A stretch of DNA of 64,000 nucleotides, taken from Hydrogenophaga sp. Its GTDB lineage: Bacteria; Pseudomonadota; Gammaproteobacteria; Burkholderiales; Burkholderiaceae_C. The position numbers were made by a program, and so were the translations under genes. The notes below the pieces were generated by a model. The model had not been told where the DNA came from. It searched no databases and was given only the letters and a program-made list of their open reading frames with translations. Where the stretch lies: positions 18,536 to 82,535 of the forward strand of contig JAURYH010000020.1 in assembly GCA_030653975.1 (NCBI GenBank), in the 5' to 3' direction. Position 1 is the first letter of the stretch, and every line of letters begins with the position of its first letter. Shown piece after piece: positions 54,418-61,851 of the stretch.

Positions 54418-54510
54418 GGGTGTAAAAAAATGTTGTACGCTGGTCGCTCCGTCAAGCACGGTTTTTGCTGTGCAGAAACCTGTCCAAATCAGCATATCAG
54501 GAGATTCCGC

Positions 54511-55662
54511 ATGCAGCGTCGTCAGGCCCTTTCTACCGTGTGCAAACTCGTGGGTTCTTCGGCCCTGGCCGCCTGGGGCGCGGCGGCCCAGGCGCAAAGC
54601 GAGGGCGTGAGCGACAACCGCATCGTGCTCGGGCAGTCGGCGCCGTTCAGCGGTGCGGCCATGCAGCTGGGCCTGCAGTTCAATCTCGGGGCGCAACTGC
54701 ATTTTGACGCCTTGAACGCGCTCGGCGGGGTCAATGGACGGCGCATCGAGATCGCCCGGCTCGACGACGGCTACGAACCCGAACGCTGTGCCGCCAACAC
54801 CCGTCAGTTCATCCAGGACGGGGTGTTCGCCCTGTTCGGCTACATCGGAACGCCCACCAGCCTGGTGGCGCTGCCGCTCGCCACCGAGGCCAGGACACCG
54901 TTCTTCGCCCCCTTCACCGGTGCGCAGGCCCTGCGCGAGCCTTTCAACCGCTACGCCATCCACGTGCGCGCCTCGTACTTTGACGAAACCGCAGCCATCG
55001 TGCGCCAGACGACGTCGGTGGGCATCAAGAAGATGGCGGTTTTCTACCAGAACGATGCCTACGGCAAGGCGGGTCTGGAAGGTGTCACGCGCGCGCTCAA
55101 GGCGCTGGACCTGGAGCCGGTGGCGGTGGGCACGGTGGAGCGCAACGCCACCGACGTGAGCCAGGCCCTCAAGGACATTCTGGTCGCCAAGCCCGAAGCC
55201 ATCGTGCAGATCAGCGCCTACAAGTCCTGTGCATCGTTCATTCGCCTGGCGCGCCGCCAGGGTTTTTCGGGCAATTTCTACAACGTGTCCTTCGTCGGCA
55301 CCCAGGCGTTGCTGGAGGAGCTGGGCGCCGAGGCGCGCGGTGTGGTGGTCAGCCAGGTGATGCCTTTCCCCTACTCGGCGACGCAGGCGATTTCAGGCGA
55401 GTACCTGGCCGCGCTCAAGGACAAGCGCGGGGTGGCGCCGAACTATTCGGGCATCGAGGGTTTTGTCGCAGCCAAGGTGTTTGCCGAGGGCGTTCGCCGC
55501 GCCGGACGCAACCTGACCCGGGAGGGTTTCATCGCTGCCGTGCAGAGCATGCAGAACCTGCAGCTCGGCGGCTTCACAGTGGACTTCGGGCCGAAAAAGC
55601 ACACCGGCTCGCGCTTCGTCGAGCTCACCATGCTGACCGAAGACGGGCGCGTGCGCCGCTGA
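54511..55662 (+). CDS. ABC transporter substrate-binding protein, branched-chain amino acid (LivK) type
   Basis: 383 residues from the ATG at 54511. Signal peptide: MQRRQALSTVCKLVGSSALA, ending near AQAQS. Type I periplasmic binding fold (Peripla_BP_6): IVLGQSAPFSGAAMQLGLQ, NALGGVNGRRIEIARLDDGYEP, ALFGYIGTPTSLVALPLA. This family binds amino acids, urea or aromatic acids. No permease or ATPase genes are adjacent, so it is an orphan component. Divergent from the molybdopterin enzyme; the next gene is an M20 peptidase. Confidence 0.9.
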   Translation: MQRRQALSTVCKLVGSSALAAWGAAAQAQSEGVSDNRIVLGQSAPFSGAAMQLGLQFNLGAQLHFDALNALGGVNGRRIEIARLDDGYEPERCAANTRQFIQDGVFALFGYIGTPTSLVALPLATEARTPFFAPFTGAQALREPFNRYAIHVRASYFDETAAIVRQTTSVGIKKMAVFYQNDAYGKAGLEGVTRALKALDLEPVAVGTVERNATDVSQALKDILVAKPEAIVQISAYKSCASFIRLARRQGFSGNFYNVSFVGTQALLEELGAEARGVVVSQVMPFPYSATQAISGEYLAALKDKRGVAPNYSGIEGFVAAKVFAEGVRRAGRNLTREGFIAAVQSMQNLQLGGFTVDFGPKKHTGSRFVELTMLTEDGRVRR

Positions 55663-55791
55663 GTGCCTGGCGGGTGCCACATGTCCCCTGGCAGGAGGGG
55701 GACTGGCACCTGCGGGTCTGTCCGGGCGCCAGGTCTTGGGTAGGATGTGCTTTTGACTCCAGCGCCGCTGCGGGCGGCCACCGAGGTTCGC

Positions 55792-57021
55792 ATGAAACTC
55801 ATCGACTCCATCCTGACCCAGGCGGCCAGCATCGCCAGCCTGCGGCGCGACATCCACGCGCACCCGGAACTCTGTTTTGAAGAGGTGCGCACCGCCGACG
55901 TGGTGGCGCAGAAACTCGCCGAGTGGGGCATCCCGGTGCACCGTGGCATGGGCACGACCGGTGTCGTCGGCATCGTGCACGGGCGCGATGGCGGCGCCTG
56001 CGGTCGCGCGATCGGCCTGCGCGCCGACATGGACGCCCTGCCCATGCAGGAGCGCAACCGCTTTGCCCACGCCAGCCAGCACGCCGGCAAGATGCACGCC
56101 TGCGGCCACGATGGCCACACCGCCATGTTGCTCGCCGCCGGGCAGCATCTGGCGCAACACCGCGATTTCGACGGCACCGTCTACCTGATCTTCCAGCCGG
56201 CCGAAGAGGGCGGCGGCGGCGCGCGCGAGATGATCAAGGACGGCTTGTTCCAGCAGTTCCCGGTCGAAGCGGTGTTCGGCATGCACAACTGGCCGGGCCT
56301 GCCTGTAGGCACCTTTGCCGCCAGCACCGGCCCGGTCATGGCGTCGAGCAACGACTTCTGCATCGTGATCCGTGGCAAGGGATCGCACGCCGCGCTGCCG
56401 CACAACGGCATCGACCCGATACCGGTGGCTTGCCAGATGGTGATGTCTTTCCAGACCATCATCACGCGCAACAAGAAGCCGGTGGACGCAGGGGTGATCT
56501 CGGTGACCATGATCCATACCGGCGAAGCCAACAACGTGGTGCCCGACAGCTGCGAAATCCGTGGCACGGTGCGCACCTTCACCTTCGAGGTGCTCGACCT
56601 GATCGAGCGCCGCATGCGGGAAATCGCCGAACACACCTGCGCGGCCTTCGGCGCGACCTGCGAGTTCCGCTTCAACCGCAACTACCCGCCCACCGTCAAC
56701 CACCCGGCAGAAACGGCCTTTGCCCGTTCGGTCATGGCCGACATCGTGGGCGCCGATCAGGTGCTGGACCAGGAACCCACCATGGGCGCCGAAGACTTCG
56801 CCTACATGCTGCAGGCGCGCCCGGGCTGCTATGTGTTCATCGCCAACGGGGATGGCGCGCACCGCGCCGGCTACGAAGGCGGTGGCCACGATGTTGGCCC
56901 CTGCATGCTGCACAACCCCCACTACGACTTCAACGACGACCTGATCCCGCTCGGGGCGACCTATTGGGTCCGACTGGCCACGCAGTGGCTGGCCCAGCCG
57001 CGCAGCGGGGCGTCCGCATGA
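55792..57021 (+). CDS. M20-family amidohydrolase/peptidase (hippurate hydrolase-like)
   Basis: 409 residues from the ATG at 55792. LRRDIHAHPELCFEEVRTA, RADMDALPMQE, metal-binding ACGHDGHTAMLL and FQPAEEGGGGA (catalytic Glu pair), dimerisation domain with RGKGSHAALPHNGIDP and PTMGAEDFAYML near the C-terminus. Cuts N-acyl or peptide bonds of amino-acid conjugates in the cytoplasm. Its stop overlaps the start of the DUF2817 gene by 4 bases. Follows an amino-acid-type ABC binding protein, 129 bases upstream. Confidence 0.93.
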   Translation: MKLIDSILTQAASIASLRRDIHAHPELCFEEVRTADVVAQKLAEWGIPVHRGMGTTGVVGIVHGRDGGACGRAIGLRADMDALPMQERNRFAHASQHAGKMHACGHDGHTAMLLAAGQHLAQHRDFDGTVYLIFQPAEEGGGGAREMIKDGLFQQFPVEAVFGMHNWPGLPVGTFAASTGPVMASSNDFCIVIRGKGSHAALPHNGIDPIPVACQMVMSFQTIITRNKKPVDAGVISVTMIHTGEANNVVPDSCEIRGTVRTFTFEVLDLIERRMREIAEHTCAAFGATCEFRFNRNYPPTVNHPAETAFARSVMADIVGADQVLDQEPTMGAEDFAYMLQARPGCYVFIANGDGAHRAGYEGGGHDVGPCMLHNPHYDFNDDLIPLGATYWVRLATQWLAQPRSGASA

Positions 57022-58121
57022 TCGACGTCCAGGCCGCCTTTGCGCCGTCTTATGCCCGGGCGCGGGTGCTGTTTCTGGAGGGCGCCGCTGCGGCCGGCAT
57101 GGCCATCCGCAGCCACAACCACCCCTTGCCCGGTCGCGACGGCGAGACCCTGGCCATGGACCTGGCGCTCGATGGCTCGCCCGATGCCGAGCGCCTGCTC
57201 ATCGTCAGCAGCGCCTGCCACGGGGCCGAGGGCTTCTGCGGCTCCGGGGTGCAGGTCTGTGCGACCCACGATCAGGCCTGGCGCCAGCACGCGCGCGACG
57301 CAGGGGTGGCGGTGCTCTACATCCACGCGCTCAACCCCCACGGTTTTTCACACCTGCGCCGCGTGACGAACGAAAACGTCGATCTCAACCGCAACTTCCA
57401 GGATTTCAGCCAGCCGCTGCCGGTGAACACGGCCTACGCCGGGCTGCACGGTCTGCTGCTGCCGCCCGAATGGCCGCCGGGGCCGGACAACGAGGCATCC
57501 ATCGACAGCTGGATCGCCACCCACGGCGAGACGGCGTACCAGGCCGCGGTGTCGCAGGGACAGCACGCGTATGCCGACGGTCTGTTCTTCGGTGGCACTG
57601 CGCCCACCTGGAGCAACCAGACCCTGCGCCAGGTCTTGCGCAACCACGCCCGGCGGGCGAGCCACATCGCCTGGATCGACCTGCACACCGGGCTGGGGCC
57701 GTGTGGTGTGGGGGAGCGCATCTTTGCCTGCCGCGACGATGCCGCGGCCTTGCAGCGCGCCCGGGCCTGGTGGGGCAGCAACGGTGAGACGCCGGTGACC
57801 TCGATCTACGACGGGTCGTCAACGTCGGCCCTGCTCACCGGCCTGATGTGGGGTGCGATGTACGAAGAGTGCCCGCAGGCCGAATACACCGGCATCGCGC
57901 TGGAGTACGGCACCGTGCCGATCGTGGAAGTGATCAATGCGCTGCGCGGCGACCACTGGTTGAACCGCCATCCGGAAGCGCCTGCGGCGTTGCAGGCCGC
58001 CATCCACCAGCGCATGAAAGACGCGTTCTACGTGGACACGGACGCCTGGCGCACGCAGATCGTGGGTCAGGGGCGCCAGGCCTTGTTTCAGGCCGTGGAC
58101 GGATTGATCGCTTCGGCTTGA
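57018..58121 (+). CDS. DUF2817 protein, predicted M14-like zinc carboxypeptidase
   Basis: 367 residues. DUF2817 features: SSACHGAEGFCGSGVQ with HxxE metal ligands, NPHGFSHLRRVTNENVDLNRNFQDF, and the third zinc ligand in AWIDLHTGLGPCG. The fold should resemble M14 carboxypeptidases and aspartoacylases. Late EYGTVPIVEVINALRGDHWLNRHP is typical. It is translationally coupled to the M20 amidohydrolase, so the two may act in sequence on a peptide or acylated amino acid. No experimental function is known to me. Confidence 0.85.
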   Translation: MIDVQAAFAPSYARARVLFLEGAAAAGMAIRSHNHPLPGRDGETLAMDLALDGSPDAERLLIVSSACHGAEGFCGSGVQVCATHDQAWRQHARDAGVAVLYIHALNPHGFSHLRRVTNENVDLNRNFQDFSQPLPVNTAYAGLHGLLLPPEWPPGPDNEASIDSWIATHGETAYQAAVSQGQHAYADGLFFGGTAPTWSNQTLRQVLRNHARRASHIAWIDLHTGLGPCGVGERIFACRDDAAALQRARAWWGSNGETPVTSIYDGSSTSALLTGLMWGAMYEECPQAEYTGIALEYGTVPIVEVINALRGDHWLNRHPEAPAALQAAIHQRMKDAFYVDTDAWRTQIVGQGRQALFQAVDGLIASA

Positions 58122-58169
58122 AGTGAAACACCCCCCGGAGCGTGATCCGCAACGCGAGAAGCTGTCCAG

Positions 58170-58250
58170 CCAAGGGCACCGCCGGGCCGGCTTTGCCGGA
58201 CGGCCAGTGCCGCCCCCTTGAGGGGGTCGCGCGAAGCGCGGCGGGGGGGA
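58170..58250 (-). repeat. Stop-codon-adjacent GC-rich intergenic element, copy 8
   Basis: GGGCCGGCTTTGCCGGAC, CCCCCTTGAGGGGG and GCGCGAAGCGCG hairpins, ending 7 bases from the stop of the TPR protein gene at 58258. Confidence 0.83.
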
Positions 58251-58257
58251 TATTTCG

Positions 58258-59031
58258 TCAGTCTTCCAGCGCCATCCGGCTGGCTTCCACGTACAGCCGT
58301 TCCATCGCGTCCAGCGGCTCGAAAGCTGCGGCGCGATCGCGCAGGCGGGTGGCCTCTTCCACACCTCGTGGCCCTTCGAGCATCAGCAGGCCGTTGGCGT
58401 ATTCGTGGAGCGTGATCGCCGAGTCCGGGTTCAGCGCCAGGGCCTGGCGGTAGAGGGCCAGGCCGGTGTCCTTGCGTGCGCCATGGGTCATGCTGCCAAT
58501 CAGCTCGCCCACCTTGTCGATCACTTCGGCGTGGTAGTTGGCCAGCGCGAGGTGGGCGTCGGCGTGGTTGGGCGCGAGTGCGATCGTGGTCTGCAGGGCC
58601 AGGCGCACCTTGCTGCCCAGGCCCTTGGCGAGCGCCTTGGCCACGTTCACCCCCTGGCTGTAGCGGCCCAGCGCGTAGCCCTGCCAGTACCAGGCGTTGG
58701 CATTGTGCGGTGCGCTGGCCTGGTGCGCCTGGGCCCGTTCGGCGGCGCTGACCAGCAACTGCAGGCGGACCTGCTCGCCGGGTTCGACGTAGTTGGCGTA
58801 GATGCAGGCGGCCTTGTTGGCCAGCGCCAGGCCGTCACCGCCCGCGGCCAGACCGGCGTGAACGGCGCGCTCGAATTCACCGTTGTGGTACAGCGCCCAG
58901 GCGTCCAGCAGGGCCGGGTCGGTCGGCATCGGTTCGGCATCGCCAGTGTGCAGGCGGGTCCAGTCGCGAGCGAGGCTGGCGCTGTCGTGGCGGTAGAGGC
59001 CGGCGTAGGGGCAAGGGGCCCAGGGTGCCAT
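58258..59031 (-). CDS. Tetratricopeptide-like protein of unknown function
   Basis: 257 residues, all helical. Repeated TPR-like units are visible: LDAWALYHNGEFERAVHAG, NANAWYWQGYALGRYSQGV, ALAPNHADAHLALANYHAEV and ALNPDSAITLHEYANGLLML. No signal peptide, no catalytic motif. Likely a cytoplasmic scaffold. Twenty-two bases downstream of the TetR gene, within a run of minus-strand genes (phasin, patatin, TetR, TPR) that may be co-expressed. Confidence 0.7.
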   Translation of the reverse strand: MAPWAPCPYAGLYRHDSASLARDWTRLHTGDAEPMPTDPALLDAWALYHNGEFERAVHAGLAAGGDGLALANKAACIYANYVEPGEQVRLQLLVSAAERAQAHQASAPHNANAWYWQGYALGRYSQGVNVAKALAKGLGSKVRLALQTTIALAPNHADAHLALANYHAEVIDKVGELIGSMTHGARKDTGLALYRQALALNPDSAITLHEYANGLLMLEGPRGVEEATRLRDRAAAFEPLDAMERLYVEASRMALED

Positions 59032-59053
59032 GGGGTCTGTCCTTGCCGTGTGT

Positions 59054-59719
59054 TCAGGTGGCGGCGCCGTTGTAGGCGTCGGTGAGTTCCAGCAGGTGTT
59101 GCCGCTGGCCGGCTTCCAGGTAGGGCGCGAGCAGGTTGAGCACGTGCTGCGCGCCGCGCATCAGCGCATGTTGCGCATTGTCGGGCTCCAGTGCGTGGCG
59201 CGGGTCGCGCACGTACTCGAAGCTCAGCCAGTAGGTCAGAACCACCACCATGCAGTTGGCGGTGGGTTCGAGCTCGCGCGCATTGATGTCCAGCGCGCCG
59301 CTGCGGCTCATGCCCGAGAGCAGGGCGCGGATGGCGCGCGACTTGTTCTTCAGCACGCCCTGGAAACGGGTTTCCAGCAACCGGTTCTTGGACAGCAGGT
59401 CGTTCAGGTCGCGGTAGAGAAACCGGTACTGCCAGATGATCTCGAACAGCGAGTGCAGGAAGAACCAGGCGTCTTCGACGTTGCGCACACTGTCGCTGGC
59501 ACCCAGCAGTTCGCCGAGCGCATGTTCGTAGCGCTCGAACAGCGAGTTGATCAGCTCGTCCTTGGCCGGGTAGTGGTAGTACAGGTTGCCCGGGCTGATG
59601 CCGAGTTCGGCCGAGATCAGGGTGGTTGAGACATTCGGCTCGCCGAAGCGGTTGAACAACTCCAGCGTCACTTCGAGGATGCGCTCGGCGGTTCGGCGGG
59701 GGGGCTTCTTGGCGGCCAT
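59054..59719 (-). CDS. TetR/AcrR-family transcriptional regulator
   Basis: 221 residues. N-terminal helix-turn-helix ERILEVTLELFNRFGEPNVS, then TTLISAELGISPGNLYYHYPAKDEL (about 32-55), is a standard TetR DNA-binding domain; the C-terminal part matches the TetR ligand domain seen next to PHA and fatty-acid genes (WQYRFLYRDLNDLLSKNRLLE). Ligand may be an acyl-CoA by analogy, which is inference. Starts three bases after the patatin stop, so co-transcribed with it. Confidence 0.9.
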   Translation of the reverse strand: MAAKKPPRRTAERILEVTLELFNRFGEPNVSTTLISAELGISPGNLYYHYPAKDELINSLFERYEHALGELLGASDSVRNVEDAWFFLHSLFEIIWQYRFLYRDLNDLLSKNRLLETRFQGVLKNKSRAIRALLSGMSRSGALDINARELEPTANCMVVVLTYWLSFEYVRDPRHALEPDNAQHALMRGAQHVLNLLAPYLEAGQRQHLLELTDAYNGAAT

Positions 59720-59722
59720 GGG

Positions 59723-60976
59723 TCAGGCCCGCGCGGGGCGTGTCGTCAGGTGCTGCTGCAACTGGTCGAGTGTGGTGTGGAGCCGGTCCACGGCCCTGGC
59801 GGTGGGGCGGTCTGCGGCCAGCCGGACCGGTTGCAGCAGGCGCCGCCCGGTATCGTCGAGGGCGGTCTGGTCCAGGTGGATGCCATGGCGCTGCAGCTTG
59901 GGCGCAAGCTGGGCCTGTCGGTCGCGCAGCATCTGGCGCGTCTGCTGGTAGGCGTGTTCGGCGAGTTCGCGGCGCTGGCGGTAGCTGAAGGTGTTGGCAA
60001 AAAACAGCTCGGCATCGCGCTGGTCGGGTTCGATCAGCACGATGTCGGTGTCCGGGTAGCTGCGTTCGTACTGCTTGAAGCCCAGCTCCAGGCGCGAATG
60101 GATCATGGAGCGGAAGGTCTGGCTCATCACGGTGGGCAGCCCGCCTTCGATCAACGATGGGATGCGCTGCTGGCCACTGGCGGCGGGTCCGGCGTGAGGC
60201 TCTGCCCGAAACGGCACCAGCGGATTCAGGCAGATCAGCAGATCCACGCCCTCGTCGAGTGCCACGGTGGCGTGCAGCGTTTTCTTCAGCGCGCCGTCCA
60301 CATAGTGTTTGCCATCAATGACCACCGGCGGAAACAGACCGGGCAGGGCGGCACTGGCCTGGAGGGCGCGCGAGATCGGCACGTGGTCCCAGCCCGGCCG
60401 GCCAAAGGGCGCGGCGTCGCCGGTGTCGAGCTCGGTGGCGACCAGTGTCAGGCGCGCGCGCAGCTGGCGGAAATCGTTGCTGCGGCCTTCGCGGCTGAAC
60501 AGGCGTTCGACCTGACGGTGGATGTCCTCGTTGTCGAACACGCCGGTGGGCAGGGCCGCACCCAGCCGTTCGAGCGCCTGGGTCAGGGGTTTGCCCTGTG
60601 CGGTCCAGGCCCAGAGGGCGCTGCCGAGCAGGCCCGGCAGGCGCTGGAGGCGGTCGCCGAGTTCGGCCCAGGCTGGTTTGATCAGCCAGGCGGTATCGAA
60701 GTTTTCTTCGGTGGGCCGGTCTTCGATGAAGGCCTCGCAAAGCTGGCGCGGCGTGAGCCCGTTGGCCAGGCCCGCTGCGATGAATCCGCCAGCCGAGACA
60801 CCCACATAGTGGTCACACGCATTGAAATCGATGCCCTGCAGGCAGTCGGCGAGCGCGCACAGGGCGCCGATTTCGTAGATCGCACCCAGCGGTCCGCCGC
60901 CAGCCAGCGCCAGCGCCAACCGCGGGCGGGTCTTGCTGGCAGCGCTGGATCGGTGGGCTTTGCGGGTGGTGACCAT
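59723..60976 (-). CDS. Patatin-like phospholipase
   Basis: 417 residues. Oxyanion-hole loop ALAGGGPLGAIYEIGAL, nucleophile S61 in GVSAGGF (GxSxG), and catalytic Asp in YVDGALKKT. The Ser-Asp dyad acyl hydrolase could deacylate phospholipids, or PHA or triglyceride in storage granules. The C-terminal 120 residues (SRLELGFKQYERSYPDTDIVL and a helical tail) are typical of the larger patatin group of proteobacteria. No signal peptide. Operon with TetR downstream. Confidence 0.9.
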   Translation of the reverse strand: MVTTRKAHRSSAASKTRPRLALALAGGGPLGAIYEIGALCALADCLQGIDFNACDHYVGVSAGGFIAAGLANGLTPRQLCEAFIEDRPTEENFDTAWLIKPAWAELGDRLQRLPGLLGSALWAWTAQGKPLTQALERLGAALPTGVFDNEDIHRQVERLFSREGRSNDFRQLRARLTLVATELDTGDAAPFGRPGWDHVPISRALQASAALPGLFPPVVIDGKHYVDGALKKTLHATVALDEGVDLLICLNPLVPFRAEPHAGPAASGQQRIPSLIEGGLPTVMSQTFRSMIHSRLELGFKQYERSYPDTDIVLIEPDQRDAELFFANTFSYRQRRELAEHAYQQTRQMLRDRQAQLAPKLQRHGIHLDQTALDDTGRRLLQPVRLAADRPTARAVDRLHTTLDQLQQHLTTRPARA

Positions 60977-61038
60977 GCGTTCGAGTGTAGAGCGCCAGAC
61001 CAGCGCCTCATGTTGCGCTGCAGCACGACGCGCAGACG

Positions 61039-61062
61039 AAAAAAAGGGGCGCGGCGCGCCCC
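61039..61062 (-). terminator. Intrinsic terminator of the phasin gene
   Basis: Stem GGGGCGC/GCGCCCC with a 3-base loop followed on the minus strand by seven U residues, 35 bases past the phasin stop. Strong terminator; it separates phasin from the patatin operon. Confidence 0.9.
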
Positions 61063-61096
61063 GGTTGTGCCGAGCCAGATGGCCCCGACGCCAGCG

Positions 61097-61636
61097 TCAG
61101 GCTTTGGACCTGGCGGCGGGCTTGCGCACCGCTGTCTTGCGTGCGGCGGGCGGGGCGGCCTTGGCCGGTGCGGCTTTGCGCGCAGCGGGGGTCTTCCTGG
61201 CTGCGGGGGTCTTGCTGCTCAGGCGCTGCACGTGGCGGTTGAGTTCATCGATGCGCTCCATCAGCGTTTCGATGTCGCGCGCCGAGGGCACGCCCAGCTT
61301 GTTCAGCGCCTTGGCCACCCGGTCTTCAAAAATGCTCTCCAGCTTGTCCCACTGGCCGGCCGCCTTGGAGGAAATTTCGGTGGCCATGCCGGACACGCGG
61401 TTGGTGGCTTCGGAGATGCGTTCTTCAGCGACGGCCTGGGTCTTGCGCTGGATGGACAGGCCTTCCTTCACCAGCGTGTCAAAAGCCTTGCCGCCTTCGG
61501 CCTGGGCCTTGGAGAAGGCGCCCAGACCGGCCAGCCAGATCTGCTGGGCCGAGTCCTTGATGGCGCCCGACAGTGGTGAACTGGCGCCTGCAGCGGATTT
61601 GGATGCGGTGGCTGATTTCTGGATCTTCTTGACCAT
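61097..61636 (-). CDS. Phasin family / PHA granule-associated protein (PhaI/PhaF type)
   Basis: 179 residues from the ATG at 61636. The granule-binding N-terminal domain (about 20-130) has IWLAGLGAFSKAQAEGGKAF and an amphipathic helix series; a coiled-coil region LMERIDELNRHVQRL follows, then a Lys/Ala/Pro tail with repeats of AARK-type units (about 145-179) like the histone-H1-like tail of PhaF, which binds DNA. It would coat PHA or lipid inclusions and help partition them. Own terminator; divergent from the acyl-CoA reductase gene. Confidence 0.92.
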   Translation of the reverse strand: MVKKIQKSATASKSAAGASSPLSGAIKDSAQQIWLAGLGAFSKAQAEGGKAFDTLVKEGLSIQRKTQAVAEERISEATNRVSGMATEISSKAAGQWDKLESIFEDRVAKALNKLGVPSARDIETLMERIDELNRHVQRLSSKTPAARKTPAARKAAPAKAAPPAARKTAVRKPAARSKA

Positions 61637-61851
61637 GGGGCGACTCCGTTGAAGGTTGACAGGATGCAACGGACGAACAGACCCGTTGCCGTGTCCGCAC
61701 TGTACGGTGCCCTCCCGGGCCCTGTGTAGGGGGATCGAACTAAACCCGGGGCCTGTCCCACGGGTTTGTGCGGAATCGGTGGCACCAGCGGGTGGTGAAG
61801 AATGGCGGGCTGATTCCATCCCTTGTGCAACACCCCGGCAGGAGAACCTCC

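Noticed and set aside
61649..61657. GTTGACAGG upstream of the phasin gene as another cqs operator
   Set aside because: Only one half of the palindrome is present; chance occurrence is likely.
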